DNA of 64,000 nt, from contig NC_071392.1 in NCBI RefSeq assembly GCF_022682495.2, forward strand, positions 109,234,896 through 109,298,895, in the 5' to 3' direction. How positions within the stretch are numbered: position 1 is the stretch's first letter; each line of letters begins with the position of its first letter. This DNA comes from Desmodus rotundus (lineage: Eukaryota; Chordata; Mammalia; Chiroptera; Phyllostomidae). The position numbers and the translations under genes were made by a program. This document shows, one piece after another, positions 11,020-22,149 of this stretch. The notes under the pieces are model-generated. The model was not told the DNA's origin and did no database searches. It saw only the letters and a list, made by a program, of their open reading frames with translations.

Positions 11020-11460
11020 GTAGTTTTCTAGAAAAGTTACAATGTTATAATGACCAAAATTGATTCAATAAATATTAGAAAATCTGAATACACTGATCCT
11101 GATGGAACCTCTAGCCAATGCAATAAGCTAAAAAATAGAAATAAGTTTTTTAACTATTGACAAGAAGGGATCAAAACAGGTATTATTTGGAGACGTTATT
11201 GTTGTAAACCTAGAACATATAAGTAATAGAAAAATTTGAAAGACTAATAGAATTTTGTTAGATAACAAGATATAGAATAAATATATAAAAATATATTTGT
11301 GAATAAATATATAAAATAAACACATATATAATAAAATATTTCTTTTCTATGTAAATATATATAAAATAAATAAATCTATAAATTTCAAAGGGATCAGCAA
11401 TAGACATTTATAAAATTAAATTTAAAATAACCTATCCATAGTAAAAGATAATTGATAATT
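11020..11460 (+). mobile_element. Probable LINE-1 ORF2-derived relic, AT-rich
   Basis: Blocks 'gggatcaaaacaggtattat', 'ttggagacgttattgttgt' and 'gaaagactaatagaattttg' follow the reverse-transcriptase palm and adjoining region of L1 ORF2. Frame fully decayed. The AT-rich middle (11280-11390) is low complexity. Confidence 0.5.
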
Positions 11461-12679
11461 ACATTTAGTGCCCAAAGGGTCTTCTGAAAGAATCTTTCTG
11501 GCTGCCAGCAGTTTATCTGGTGACATGCTGGTCCCCCTAAATCTATGCCCCCCAGTCCTGGCTATTTTAGGGACTTTATGAGTGACATTATCATCTGAAG
11601 CATATTGAAGAATATCAGGGTTCTGTCAACACTTCCTATTTGGTTAAACTCAAACTCTTGTTTTTTCCTTAATGGAATTTCATATTAAAGGAACTTGAAC
11701 AGCTGCACTTGGAAATCAGTCATTGTTTTACTTAGGTATTATGTATCTGACATAGGAATCAGTCTCACCAGACTCTCTTATCTTTGAAAATCCAATGACC
11801 TAATCTAAGAGGAAACTAAGGCAATGACAAGACAGTCACAACTCATTCTTCTCCCTGTGGCTGGAAATTGTCTTTTGACGTTTTTAGGGTACGTTATCAT
11901 TTCATAGGCATTAAAACATAAGAGGCAAGGGAGCATGCATCTTAAAACTAAGGAACAAGGAATATCCTAGAAATCCTAAAGAGCACAACAAACTTATTCA
12001 TGCATCCATGAGTGACAGAAAGGCCAACCAAATCTGGTTGCTTCTACCAAACCCATGATGGGGATATTTTGTGATACATAAAATGGTGACAATGTTAATG
12101 ATGCAGGAAAGAGAGTGAATGGCAGGGAGTGGAGATGCTGGTAGGGGCAGGAATGGATAACACCAGAAGTTGAGATGGAAATGAAGATGAGGAATGAGTG
12201 ATAGTAGGTATTGGGGTGGAGATAGGGATGATGAAAAAGGGGAAGCTGGGGGCACATAATCACTCTTAGGGTAAAATGTCCTCATGGAAGCCTGAAAAAA
12301 AAAGAAATATCACTCTAGATTCCTCCCTTCTCTTGGTTAAGGTGTCTTGGGCATATTCAAAGAAAGTTTGAAGCTTCCAGTGTTTCTGCCTAATCCTTAG
12401 AGTGATATTCTCAGAGTCCCCTTAACCCAGAGGCCCTGAGGCCTCCTTCTGTTTGACCTTTCTGATAGAACTGCTGAACCAATTCCAGTTCTGGTAAGTC
12501 GATCAGTCTTGAGACTTGCTTTACCCTCAGCCTCAGTTACACCCCCTAGTGCTGAACATATGAGTGAATGAATACCAAGTCAGGTCACCTGCAGAGAACT
12601 GAACAGGAGAAAAATATCAAGTCTTGATAGACTTTACACGCAGGCTACAGAGAGGAAGGCTGTAGAGGAACCTTCATTT
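11461..12679. other. No gene seen; unassigned sequence
   Basis: No clear repeat or coding signal. Two overlapping minus-strand frames near 12000-12285 (89 and 95 codons) lie in a purine-rich stretch and look like composition effects. Confidence 0.45.
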
Positions 12680-12808
12680 GACACTTAGTATATGCAGGTC
12701 CTGTCCTGTGTTTTGTGTATTATTTTCTCATTTATGTCATTCAACAACCTCACATAATAAGATACAAATACATCTATTTTACAGCTGGAGAAATTGGTAC
12801 TCATAGCC
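12680..12808 (-). mobile_element. MIR-family SINE
   Basis: Complement of MIR-type sequence: 'gtattattttctcatttatg', 'cattcaacaacctcacata', 'tctattttacagctggagaa'. Confidence 0.7.
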
Positions 12809-12925
12809 TCTTACACGCCTCACAGAGGCAGGGACCATGACTATTTACATACCAATCTATTTCCAGGGTTTAGCATGCAACTGGCACATAGTAGGTACTC
12901 AATGACTAATTACTAAATAGACTAT
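12809..12925 (+). mobile_element. L2 LINE 3' end
   Basis: Contains 'cagaggcagggaccatgact' and 'ggcacatagtaggtactcaa', the terminal blocks of L2. Confidence 0.75.
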
Positions 12926-12959
12926 TTCCAACTAAAGACACCAGCTGGCAAATGGCCAT

Positions 12960-12971
12960 CCCCCCCCCCCC
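12960..12971. repeat. Poly-C run
   Basis: Twelve consecutive C. Length is prone to sequencing and replication error. Confidence 0.95.
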
Positions 12972-13199
12972 AGTCTGCCTCTTTCCTGTGCTACTGTTCT
13001 AGTGCACTGTTGAGGATTTTAGATTTCCTTGGGTTTTCAAAGAAAATTTTGAAGTCAGACTAAAACTTTTCCAGTTCCCTGTTCCCTCCAGAAGCATCCT
13101 GGGATGTTTTGAAGGGAGAAGCACATGGGGAAGATGAAATTGAAGGGCCAGAGTAGCTCCAGACATAACTGTGGTCCCCACAAATATCCCCTGTGGGCC

Positions 13200-13360
13200 T
13201 CATTACACATTTGAGCAAACATTACCTTCATTCATGGCTAAATTTCCTGTTTGCTTGGCTGATCAATTCCTCATCAAATTTTAATGCGGGGTTCAAACCG
13301 GCTGTGGTGTTTTAATTAGGCCTAAGATTGCAAAGTGTCTGAGGCAGGGCTGAGCCTCAT
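13200..13360. promoter_or_regulatory. Candidate conserved non-coding element
   Basis: Repeat-free block with closely packed sites: 'ggtgttttaattaggcc' (homeodomain TAATTA), 'ggttcaaaccggctgtggtg' (Grainyhead-like AACCGG and RUNX TGTGG) and 'tttgcttggctgatcaattc'. CpG retained in 'aatgcgggg' and 'aaccgg'. The call rests on appearance alone; no alignment was possible. Confidence 0.35.
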
Positions 13361-13659
13361 CCAAGTCCCCACTGCTCGCTGGGATGTTGCCAGGGGAGGC
13401 AGAGTGGGGGCTGAGCAGAACCTGCTGGGCTAGCGCCAGGCGTGGACAGACCCTCTTCCTAGGTGCACTGTGCTCTCTAGTGGTGACAATCTGGATAGAA
13501 ATGGCTGTGCAGCCCCTGGGGCTTAGAGTCCTCTCCTGATTTCCTCTTGCCCCTAAGAATTTACCAGCTGCCTTGCCCCTCGAGCTTTCTTCCTTCCTTC
13601 CTTGCCTTCCTCTCTCTTACCTTCCTACAAAACAGAGTGCCCAGTGGCTGGATGAAGCA

Positions 13660-13870
13660 GGCAAACACTGACCAGCACAAGTTGTGTGCCCAGCACTGTA
13701 CGAGGGAGTGGGAAGACAGAGATAAGTAAGACATAGGACTTGCCCTCATTGGCTCCTGATGGAGAAGATGGATGCACACACGATTCTACATGATGGGTGG
13801 TATGGCTGAGACGTCTATGTGACGCTGACATGGTGGCAGCCTCAGTGCCCAGCTCACGGGAAGATCTGGC
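13660..13870 (-). mobile_element. L2 LINE 3' end
   Basis: Complement of the L2 tail: 'gtgcccagcactgtacgag', 'agacataggacttgccctca', then the variable block to 'gtgacgctgaca'. Confidence 0.65.
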
Positions 13871-13925
13871 AGACCTTCATCCAAAGCCCAAGTGGTTCTT
13901 TTCAGAGCCAGACAGTCAGGACATA

Positions 13926-13998
13926 AGGATATTGATGGATATTAATCAAAATGGATTAATGGGCAAACCTTGATGCTTGATGTCCAGTAGCCCCCACT
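13926..13998 (+). repeat. Copy A of a dispersed repeat pair
   Basis: Shares with 14972-15043 the ordered blocks 'gatatt.atcaaaatgg', 'aatgg..aaa.cttgatg' and '..actacc'. The two are about 75% alike and 1.05 kb apart in the same orientation. The family is not recognised. Confidence 0.6.
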
Positions 13999-14701
13999 AC
14001 CACTCCCATTTCCCCACGTTGACCCCTTCTACAGCACAGAGCCTCCAGAAACCTTCCTCTAAGCTCCGCTTCTGCCCCTGACAAAACAGATGAAGGCGTC
14101 AGAAACTAACCACCCAGAAACTCTTCCCTTTGGGAGGTTTCCCTCCTTGTCCAGCCTGCGCTACTTGAAGTTGTAGCTCATTTGTATTTTAAGATACCCA
14201 GTGCTCATTACCACGTTCAAGGCTCTGAGAAGTTATGCAGTAGAGGAACCTAGGTTACTTTGTTGAGCCCTGTGTTCTCCAAGTTCATTTGCACATAGAA
14301 CACTTGTTTCCTTGACCTAAGACCAGTCAGGACTAGTCACACTTTCCAATGGAAAGGACGAGGTAAGTCACCGACTGCCCAGCGGTAGAGTCAATAGTGT
14401 GTCTAAGTGAATGAAGCCATTGCTTATATAACGTCCAGATGCTCTCATTCCTGGCAGCAAAGATACAACTTGATAAAAAAAAAGATGACTAGTAGGGACC
14501 AGGTAGGAAAGACTGCCCCACAGAAGTAATTTAACAGAAAGCAATTCAACAGAAATAGAAGAAATTGAGACCTATCAGAAGATTCATGGATTAATGCTTT
14601 TGTCAGATTCAGGGGAGGGAAATGACAAAGCTTATGTTTGATTGAAATTACCAGTATGTTTTCAAGGCATTTACTAGTAACAGAATATAATTAACTGGAT
14701 G
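13999..14701. other. No gene seen; unassigned sequence
   Basis: No repeat or exon identified. Confidence 0.45.
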
Positions 14702-14820
14702 TGATAGCTCCCAAACTTGGCTGAGCATCAGAAACCCCTGGGGTATTTGTTAACTGTGCCAATTCCTGGGCTTCACCCCTCGGTGCTCTGATTCCATAGG
14801 AGTGAGGTCATTCTTATGCT
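14702..14820 (+). mobile_element. MER5-type hAT-Charlie relic
   Basis: Contains 'gctcccaaacttggctgagc', 'atcagaaacccctggggtat' and 'cctgggcttcacccc', following MER5A order. The 3' end is lost. Confidence 0.75.
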
Positions 14821-14971
14821 GCATTGCTAGAGTTCACCATTGTTTTCAAACACATTCTGCGAAATAACAGTTCCACGGGATGCTAATACATCTTACTCAG
14901 AAGTGTCCATATTAATAATGACGTGTTGAACCCACAGTGTGTGTCAGACACATTGGTAAGATAGATAGAGA

Positions 14972-15043
14972 TAATGATGATATTGATCAAAATGGGTCAA
15001 TGGATAAATCTTAATGTTCAATGTTCAACACCCTTTACTACCC
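14972..15043 (+). repeat. Copy B of a dispersed repeat pair
   Basis: See copy A at 13926-13998. Blocks 'gatattgatcaaaatgg' and 'aatcttaatgttcaatg' align with it in order. Confidence 0.6.
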
Positions 15044-15090
15044 TCTGAGAGAGACAGAGCAAAAAAGAGGGAGAGAGACAGAGAGAGGTC

Positions 15091-15215
15091 TCACTTGATC
15101 CTCACACAACCTAATGAGATTATCTCCCACTTTCTGGGCAGAGAAACCAGGCATAGAGAGATTGATAACTCACCCATGGTTGCACAATTAATAATACACC
15201 ATCGCTTGGGAGGCA
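15091..15215 (-). mobile_element. MIR SINE fragment
   Basis: 'acttgatcctcacacaacct' and 'ggcagagaaaccaggcatag' followed by 'cacccatggttgcacaatta' are MIR complement. A GA-rich tract (15040-15090) precedes it. Confidence 0.65.
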
Positions 15216-15334
15216 AAGGTGATGGCCAGCTGATGGCTAATAGGATAGTGGTATCATTCTCTGAGTTGGGAAATAGGAATGAGAGTTATTATGAGAATGA
15301 GTGAAAAGAGATGGTAAGTCAATTATAGACACAC

Positions 15335-15470
15335 TTGATTTGAGATGTGGTCAGATACCCAGGTAGAAATGGCCCCCAGGCATCAAATGGATGAGTGTAA
15401 GGATCGTGGAGGGTTTGGGGTTGGGAGTTAGAGTTGAGATTTGACGACGTACAGGTGGTAGTTGAGGTCA
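15335..15470 (-). mobile_element. Possible L2-related relic
   Basis: 'gatgtggtcagatacccagg' and 'acaggtggtagttgaggtca' resemble a common ancient mammalian repeat that I associate with L2-type elements on the minus strand. Confidence 0.4.
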
Positions 15471-15532
15471 TTCTGAGCCTCTGTTTCCTATTCTCCGAAA
15501 TGGGAGTTAACAGTTAATTCAATATGCCTCAC
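15471..15532 (+). mobile_element. MIR SINE fragment
   Basis: 'ctgagcctctgtttcctatt' followed by 'gaaatgggagttaacagtta' matches the central MIR block. Confidence 0.6.
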
Positions 15533-16170
15533 AGAGGTTCCTCACTGAGTTAAACATAGAATCACTATATGAGCCACTCCTAGATATATACCCAAAAGAA
15601 CTGAAAACAGATGGCCAAACCAAAATTTGTACACAACTGTTCATAGCAGCTCTATTCATATTAACCAAAGGTAAAAACATTCGAATGCCCAAAAACTGAT
15701 GAATGGATAAAACACATGAGGTGTACATATACAATGGCATATTATTCAGCCATAAAAAGGAAGAATGTACTGATACATGCTCTAAGTACTGGTACAGTGG
15801 GTGATACATGTGGAGGAATCTTGAAAACATTAATGTAAGTGAAAAAGCTGGACACAAAAGGCCACATAGGGTATAACTTCATTTATACGAAATGTTCAGA
15901 ATAGGCAAATCTATAGAGACAGGAAGCAGATTAGTGGCTGCCAGGGCTGAGGGGCAGGGGGGTGGGAATGACAGAGTGACGGGTACAAGCTTTCTTCTGA
16001 AGGAGATCAAAAGTTCCTGACCTACAGTAGCGGCGGTGCTTGTACATTAATGAATGTTCTTAATGCCATTGATTTGTACACTTCAAAGGCGTTCAAATGA
16101 TGATTTTTATATTATACAATGAAACATACACTTTATAGAGAAGTTACAGGATCAAATGTAAATTGTAAAA
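15533..16170 (+). mobile_element. Old LINE-1 3' end (L1MB-like)
   Basis: Good match in order to the mammalian L1M 3' region: 'gatatatacccaaaagaact', 'tgatgaatggataaaacaca', 'attattcagccataaaaagg', 'gcaaatctatagagacagga', 'gattagtggctgccagggct'. Stops throughout. Confidence 0.92.
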
Positions 16171-16439
16171 TGCATACGTAGCAGGGGGTGGGGCTGGTCA
16201 GGACTAACTATAGGGCTTTGAATGAAGAAGACCAGGGAAATTTGGTGTTACCCTTGGCAAAATAGTCTGGTTCTGATATAGAAAGAGCAGCCACTACATA
16301 ATTCCTGGTTCATATAAAACTTGCATGTGTGTATGAAGTGTGGGGAAAGGAATAGATTCATATAACCTTCTTTCAATAAATTTGCCTTAGATAGAGGACA
16401 GCTCACGTAGAGCAAGGAACCATCTGCCATCCAATCGAT
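16171..16439. other. No gene seen; unassigned sequence
   Basis: Nothing recognisable. Confidence 0.45.
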
Positions 16440-16780
16440 TCCTCTTCGTGTCTTCCCTCCTGGTAGATAGCTCCTACGAAGACCAGGTTGCTCCGGCCAG
16501 AAACCCGAGCACCATTCTTGTCAATTCCCTCCCTCTCACTTCACTCCTAATCCATCAGCAGGTTCTGTCAATTCCATCTTCAAAATCGATTTCAAATCTG
16601 TTCTCCTCTTTCCTCCGCCATGACCATCACTCTCAGTCAAACCACCTTCCTCTCTTGCCCAGTGGGCGGAGCCTCCCCAGTCTCCCGGCTCCACTCTTGC
16701 ATCCAGCTATCCGCCATCCAGTCTCTATGCACAGTAACCAGAGAGGTCTCATCCTTCAAAAGGCAAAATGAATCACGTCA
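16440..16780 (+). mobile_element. Probable L2-type LINE internal fragment
   Basis: 'taatccatcagcaggttctg' then 'aattccatcttcaaaatcga' and a C/T-rich stretch match the L2-type segment that lies upstream of the 3' end. The two overlapping 106-107-codon frames here are by-products of this pyrimidine-rich relic. Confidence 0.55.
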
Positions 16781-16904
16781 GAGAAGTGGCGTGCTCATGC
16801 ACGTGGGCACCTTGTTCTCTAGCAACTGCTCCTCTGGGTCCAGGCCTTGCCTCTCTCAGATCCCCTCCTCTGGGATATTCTCAATATGTGCCCTTGGCCA
16901 AATG

Positions 16905-17287
16905 GTTGGTATTTGTATTACGTTGCTAGGGCTGCCATGAAGTACCACCCACTGAGTGGCTGAGACAACAGAAATTTACTTTCTCAGAGTTCTGGAGGCT
17001 TGAAGTGCAGGCTCAAGGGGTCAGCAGAACTGATTTTTCATGTGGTCCTTCTCCTTGGTTTATAGGTGGCTGTCGTCTTCTTCCTACGTCCTTTTGTGTG
17101 TGTCTGCGTCCTAATGTCCCCTTCTTATAAAGACATTATCACACCAGACTAGGACCTCCCCTAGTGACCCCATGAAACCTAATCACCTCTTTAAAGGTCT
17201 TCTTTCTAGAAACGAGCACCCTCTAAGGCACAGGAGGTTAGGACTTCAACATATAAATTTGAGGGGATACAATTCAGCCCATAATAA
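16905..17287 (-). mobile_element. ERVL-MaLR LTR (MLT1/MST type)
   Basis: Complement of a MaLR LTR: 'acgttgctagggctgccatg', 'aacagaaatttactttctca', 'gtgtgtctgcgtcctaatg', 'ttaggacttcaacatataaa', 'acaattcagcccataata'. About 380 bp, near full length. No internal retroviral genes next to it. Confidence 0.85.
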
Positions 17288-17514
17288 TGTGCAATGGACA
17301 AGTCGTGATAACAAGCAGTTCCCTCAACCTCTGTGAGCTGAGGCTGCCCCTTCAGTACGGAGGGATGCTACCAGCCTGTCCAAAGCCCACAGCTTGGTGC
17401 CCGGCACAGGGTCAGCACTTCCCCTCAGGGACTTCCCTTCATGGCCATTGTGGCTGGAGGTGCCCTTGTGATCAGACATTCGGATGAACCAGCCCCTCAG
17501 GCCATAGCACCAGC

Positions 17515-17800
17515 TTCAAAGGGTTAAGGCAGCGAGCAGACAGCTACTGACGCTTCTTGGCGGGCCCAGGGAAGCGTGACTGATTGGAAGCCTGTTCGGA
17601 GGAGGAGCCCCCTTTGTGGGCCCGAAATAAATAAGGGCCTGTCAATAGCTCAGATCCCGGCCATCGACAAAGTCTGCAGTCTCAATAGGCAATTAGCACT
17701 TTACAGGGGCCATTACCCAGCGGCCTCCCCGCGTTTTACTGCGCATTTTCTGCATCGGCTCTGGTATCAAAGCTTCTAAATAAAAACATAAAAGTGAGCT
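17515..17800. promoter_or_regulatory. Strong candidate conserved enhancer-like element
   Basis: About 285 bp free of recognisable repeats, with retained CpGs and dense sites: 'caataggcaattagcacttt' (homeodomain), 'gccattacccagcgg', 'catcgacaaagtctgcag' (SOX/TCF-like ACAAAG), 'actgcgcattttctgcatcg', 'tatcaaagcttctaaataaa' (GATA, TCF-like). It stands out from the repeat-rich flanks. The 67-codon frame across it is not supported. Conservation must be tested. Confidence 0.5.
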
Positions 17801-18014
17801 AGAACAGGCCAGCGCTCTGTCTGGCTGCAGTCACGGTGCCCACATGCCTCAGAGATCCTATTTCTTCTCCCGCCGGTGCTCTGACTGCCCTGCCTCCCCA
17901 GCCTGCACACGTGCGTGTGCTCACACGCACACAACTACACACCTACGTGCATGCAGGCCACCTCCTGAGTGTGTCTGGAGAGGCACCAGAGCCTGCTAAC
18001 TGGAGGAGGGGGTG

Positions 18015-18225
18015 GGGGTACTCAGACTGCCTGGGCTGAAACCCGACCCCAACACGTTTCCTTAGCTGTGTGGTCTTGCACAAACTGTTGAGCCTCAGTT
18101 ATTTCATTTGTAAAATGGGAATAATGATAGAACCTCCCTCCCAGGGCTGTCGTGAAGATTAGATGCTTTCACACAATGCCCCACACACAATAAGGCCTCG
18201 ATCAGTGTAAAGGGATCAAGGATAT
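18015..18225 (+). mobile_element. MIR SINE, nearly complete
   Basis: Full MIR order: 'gactgcctgggctgaaaccc', 'ttagctgtgtggtcttgcac', 'gttgagcctcagttatttca', 'ttgtaaaatgggaataatga', 'cgtgaagattagatgc'. The end 'aggcctcgatcagtgt' is the terminal block. Confidence 0.92.
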
Positions 18226-18511
18226 TGTTGGCATTGACATCCACAGGAGAAGAATGAGGATCATCTTAATGCCCAAACCAACCCAGCCTCTGCAGCTTCC
18301 CTTCAGTTTCTGCCACAACCAATGTCTTGCTTGAGCAAGGTGTGTACTCACACAGAGAAGCTGAATGTAAGCCCCCATACACGTCCTTGGGCTGTGCAGG
18401 CTGATTCACACCTGGGAGCCTGGATCCTGAAGTTGCACCCCAAGGATGGGTGTGTTTGGGTCACCAGGAGTCAAATCCATGGGCGTAAATCCATGAGCAC
18501 AGATTTAAAAT

Positions 18512-18543
18512 AATAATTAGGACTCCATGGGGCCCTAATTATT
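18512..18543. promoter_or_regulatory. Inverted pair of TAATTA-type homeodomain sites
   Basis: 'aataattagg' at 18512-18521 is exactly complementary to 'cctaattatt' at 18534-18543, with a 12-base spacer 'actccatggggc'. Two inverted homeodomain cores fit a cooperative binding site. Function is inferred. Confidence 0.4.
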
Positions 18544-18559
18544 GTGGGACCCTTATTGC

Positions 18560-19779
18560 AAACACAGGGTCTCAAGGCATTTCCTCCAGAAGGACACTGC
18601 TTGTGGGACAAAGGCCGAATCCGGACAGTGGCAATCCCATTGGAAGTGCCCTGAGCTCAGGAACGTGGGGCCACTTCCAGCCTAAAGCCTGAGGCAAGAA
18701 ACACAGCACTTGATATCAAAGAGATTGCCACAGGCACTGTCTTCAGGCCAGAGTTCTTACACTGCATTGGACGGGTCCTGATAAGGTGGAAGGAGTGCAG
18801 CATCCACAGGAAGTTGGGGGTCTGCTCCCAAAGTCAGGCAGGGTGGTGGGAGAAGTGGAGGGGCTGAGGGTCTCCACCCCACACACCAGCTTCAGCAACC
18901 CCACTTCTATCTTCTGGGCCTGCTGCAGAGAACCTTGTGCAGAGAAGGGATCTGCAGTCAGAACAAAGTGTTAAAGGCACTGGTCTAACCCAAGGCACAG
19001 GTGGGCAACTGAGGTTGCCTTAGGTTGGGTTTTCCCGGGAGCGGGGCTTAAGAGAAGGACATGAGTGTAGGGGGTTTGTTTCATAGGTGCTCTGAGAAAA
19101 CGAGTAAGGGCTTGAGGGGAGCAGGATAGAAGAGGAATGAACAAAGGTGCAGCTTCTGATGAAGTCTTGGCCTCAGCCTGAGGCTGCAGGGATCTCTGGG
19201 GCATAAATCACCAGTGGGTTGCGTCCAGCTTCAGGCACAGGAGCTGCATTTTGATACTCACACTCCATTCAGTCACTGGCTATGGGGCACAGGGGGGGAA
19301 GGGGACCTACACCTCCCCAGCATCTCTAGCTATAAGGTGAAACCCCACCCCAGCCCCAGAGGACCCCATGCCCAAGGGCAAGCCTCTGAAGAAGGTCACA
19401 CATGAGCAGTTACCAGCAAAGCTTTCAGAAGCAAAGAGTTGTTGAAAGGACCCCATCGGAATCTGGTGACAAGGCTGAGCTTATCCTGAGCCTTACGATC
19501 TTAGAAAACAGCGAAGAAATGCCTCCACCTTTCTGTGTTCCTGGAAATGGATGACTGAGAAGGACCACCCACCTCGTATGACCATAAAACACACAGATGC
19601 CCTTGCTTATTTTACCTTTGATTGGCCAGACAGCAGCCTTCCATGCTCCCCTTCTTTGCCTCGTAAATGATCAGCTGAACAAAGTCTCCCCTTACTGACA
19701 AATCTGGGTTTGTGTTGCACTGGATACTGGACAGCACAATGGACAGTGGCAGGGCCAGAGCTCAGGCCTCTGCTCCCAG
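18560..19779. other. No gene seen; unassigned sequence
   Basis: Fairly GC-rich. No CpG island, no convincing exon. The frames of 60-80 codons are unsupported. Confidence 0.45.
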
Positions 19780-19990
19780 ATTCATCACCTCCCCTAGGCC
19801 TGGAAGCCTCTCTGGTTTCCCCTCTATGCCTTTACTTATGGCACCCCTGCCTTCCCAGGCCCTTATCCACCCCTCCCCTAAAAATCCTGCCCATCCTTTA
19901 AGCTCATCTCTTCCCCATGTCTTCCCCAGTACACTGGGACCCAGTAGAAATGTGTAGTTATTGAATAAACCTCACTGCACTTACTCACTT
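19780..19990 (+). mobile_element. L2 LINE 3' part, divergent
   Basis: 'catcctttaagctcatctct' then 'cttccccagtacactgg' and 'tagttattgaataaacctca' follow L2 order. Confidence 0.5.
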
Positions 19991-20089
19991 GGATGTGCAG
20001 TAGGCTTTAGGCTGTGTCTGAGATCCCAGGGGCAGCTTCATGGGCATCCCCCAGGTGAACAATGACAAATCATCACTCAAAGACACAGT

Positions 20090-20360
20090 TCAAGTACAAG
20101 GAGGTGCTCAGCAAGGCAGAAATTTTATTCCTTCACAAGAGCAACTGGCGACTCAGCACTGCCCAAGTGGACCAGCAAGGCACTCGGCCTTCTCAGCTCT
20201 GGGAAGACTGACTCCCCGAATCTCTTGGTTATGCAAATCAGTTGGGAGGAGGCATTTCACCTTGGGGAAATATGTAACAAGTACTCTTCTCATCCAACCC
20301 AGGGTACTTCTCCCACCTCTCCCAGGAAGACAGAAATGTCTTAGTAAGAAGTGAGTCAAT
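20090..20360 (-). mobile_element. Possible LTR relic, family unknown
   Basis: 'agcaaggcagaaattttatt' resembles the complement of a polyadenylation region of an LTR, followed by 'aagtggaccagcaaggcact'. Weak evidence. Confidence 0.3.
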
Positions 20361-21489
20361 CTTTCAAGGCCAAGAATCCTCCTGGGAGGGAGGGATTGAA
20401 ATCCAGAAATTGAGCCCAGAAATGAGGTGCAACATTATTAGAACACCGTTGAGGTGATTGAATGGTCTGCCCATTTTCAAAACAAAAGGCCAGTAAGGAC
20501 TTGAGAACAGATTCTCCACCAGGGATAGTGAGCCTGAATTGGCGGGCCAGAGGGATGACTTGGCGGTTTTGTGGTTCTGAGACACGTAGCCAAAGCTGGA
20601 AGCTCCTGAGCTTAGCCACCCTGACACGGCTTCAGGATTAGAGATACATCAGGCGATTGTGAAATAGTTTCTCTGATGCTTTCCTCAATTCAGGTGCCTG
20701 CCTCAACTCTCTGAGCTTCTAAGTATAAAAAAAAGCTGCTTCATTTCTGCCCTCTAAATCTTGCCTGATGATGTCTTTTGTGATCCACCCAAACAAGAAA
20801 CATGGAGGAAAGGGAATTTGGGAAAATGCAGTTCAACTCAGCCAAGGTGACACGTTATAAAACCAACCAGATAACTCACAAAAAAAAAGAAAAGAAAAAG
20901 AAAAAACATAACCAACACCCTTATCAAACCATGCCTGACCAGATAGATATCTCTGAATGACTTGGTTACATGAGTTGATAAATTTCCTTTATCGTTTAAA
21001 CTAGTGTAAATTATTTTTATTAAATTTGTGAATCAAAAGTAGCATACCGTTCTATCCAGGGAACAATATCAGGGTTCAGCACTGAACTAAAAAAAATGAG
21101 GAATCTAAATATCCCATAGAAAGAAAAGAGGCACAGATAAGAGACTGAGTTAGCTCTTACTGCACTCAGCTAAGCTAAGGAATCTTGTCCTGAAGCAGTT
21201 AAAAGGAAGCTTGTAGTCTCTGACACTAACTGTTCCAGTTCAAAGAGCTCACCCCAAACTCTGGACAAAAAAGAAAATACTACCTGACCTGCTGCTGAGG
21301 CACTTAGCCCATCGCTCCTTCATGGCTTATCTCATAATTCTGTCCTACGTGTGGTTAAGTCAGTTCATCATCATTTAACTTCACATGAGGTCTTGTCACT
21401 CTCATCACTAAACGTGACTCAGTGACTTCTACTGGGTCTTATAAAGAGTAGATTTTGATAAATACTTGGAAACATTAAGGGATAGTTGT
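20361..21489. other. No gene seen; unassigned sequence
   Basis: Includes an A-rich tract at 20879-20907. No repeat family or exon identified. Confidence 0.45.
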
Positions 21490-21725
21490 TAAAAGAATAG
21501 CCTTTGAAGAAATTTAAATCCTCATTCAAATCCTGGCTCTGTCACCTACTACACATAATATATTGAGCCAAGTTCCTTAATCCATTTAAGCCTCAGTTTC
21601 CTCATTTGTAAAATACAGTAATAACACCAGTCTCACAGAGTTACCAAAGATTAAAAAAGATAATCGGTAAAGACTTACATAGTGTTGGCACTTAACAAAT
21701 TGTCCCTTAATAAGTTGCTATTATG
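21490..21725 (+). mobile_element. MIR SINE, nearly complete
   Basis: 'caaatcctggctctgtcacc', 'aagcctcagtttcctcattt', 'tgtaaaatacagtaataaca' and 'gttggcacttaacaaattg' give full MIR order. Confidence 0.92.
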
Positions 21726-22009
21726 ACAATTTCATCTAATGTTATTTTAGACATTCTATTATTACTACTACAGAAGAAATATAACTTTATTACAAATAAT
21801 TAGGAAAATATAAGATAGTGGAAACTCTAAGCTGTATTTTTTAAAAAATGCCAATCTACACGTTAACATTTTGGAAAGATTTCCAACACATTGAGTGTGG
21901 AAAAAAGCCAGTTGCAAAACAAAGAATAGTAAGCTTATGTTTGTGTAAAACTCTGCATGGATGGACATAAGGACTTCGAGAGGGCAGAGTTACAAGATAG
22001 GAACATGCA

Positions 22010-22146
22010 AGGTCCCTAAATCACCCTTTGAGTAGAACCATCAAGTAGAGCTATGTGTACCACATCAGATAAGCTTTTACTTTGTGACGTCACTGAGATT
22101 GGGATTTTGTTACTGCAGCATAATTTATCCTATGCTGACTAATACG
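22010..22146 (+). mobile_element. MLT1-type LTR 3' end
   Basis: 'gacgtcactgagattgggat', 'tgttactgcagcataattta' and 'gctgactaatac' are the terminal MLT1 blocks. The 5' part is not recognisable. Confidence 0.75.
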
Positions 22147-22149
22147 TTA

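Noticed and set aside
18786..19204. Overlapping short frames and CT/GA-rich sequence as possible exons
   Set aside because: No consistent splice pairs and no conserved-looking peptide.
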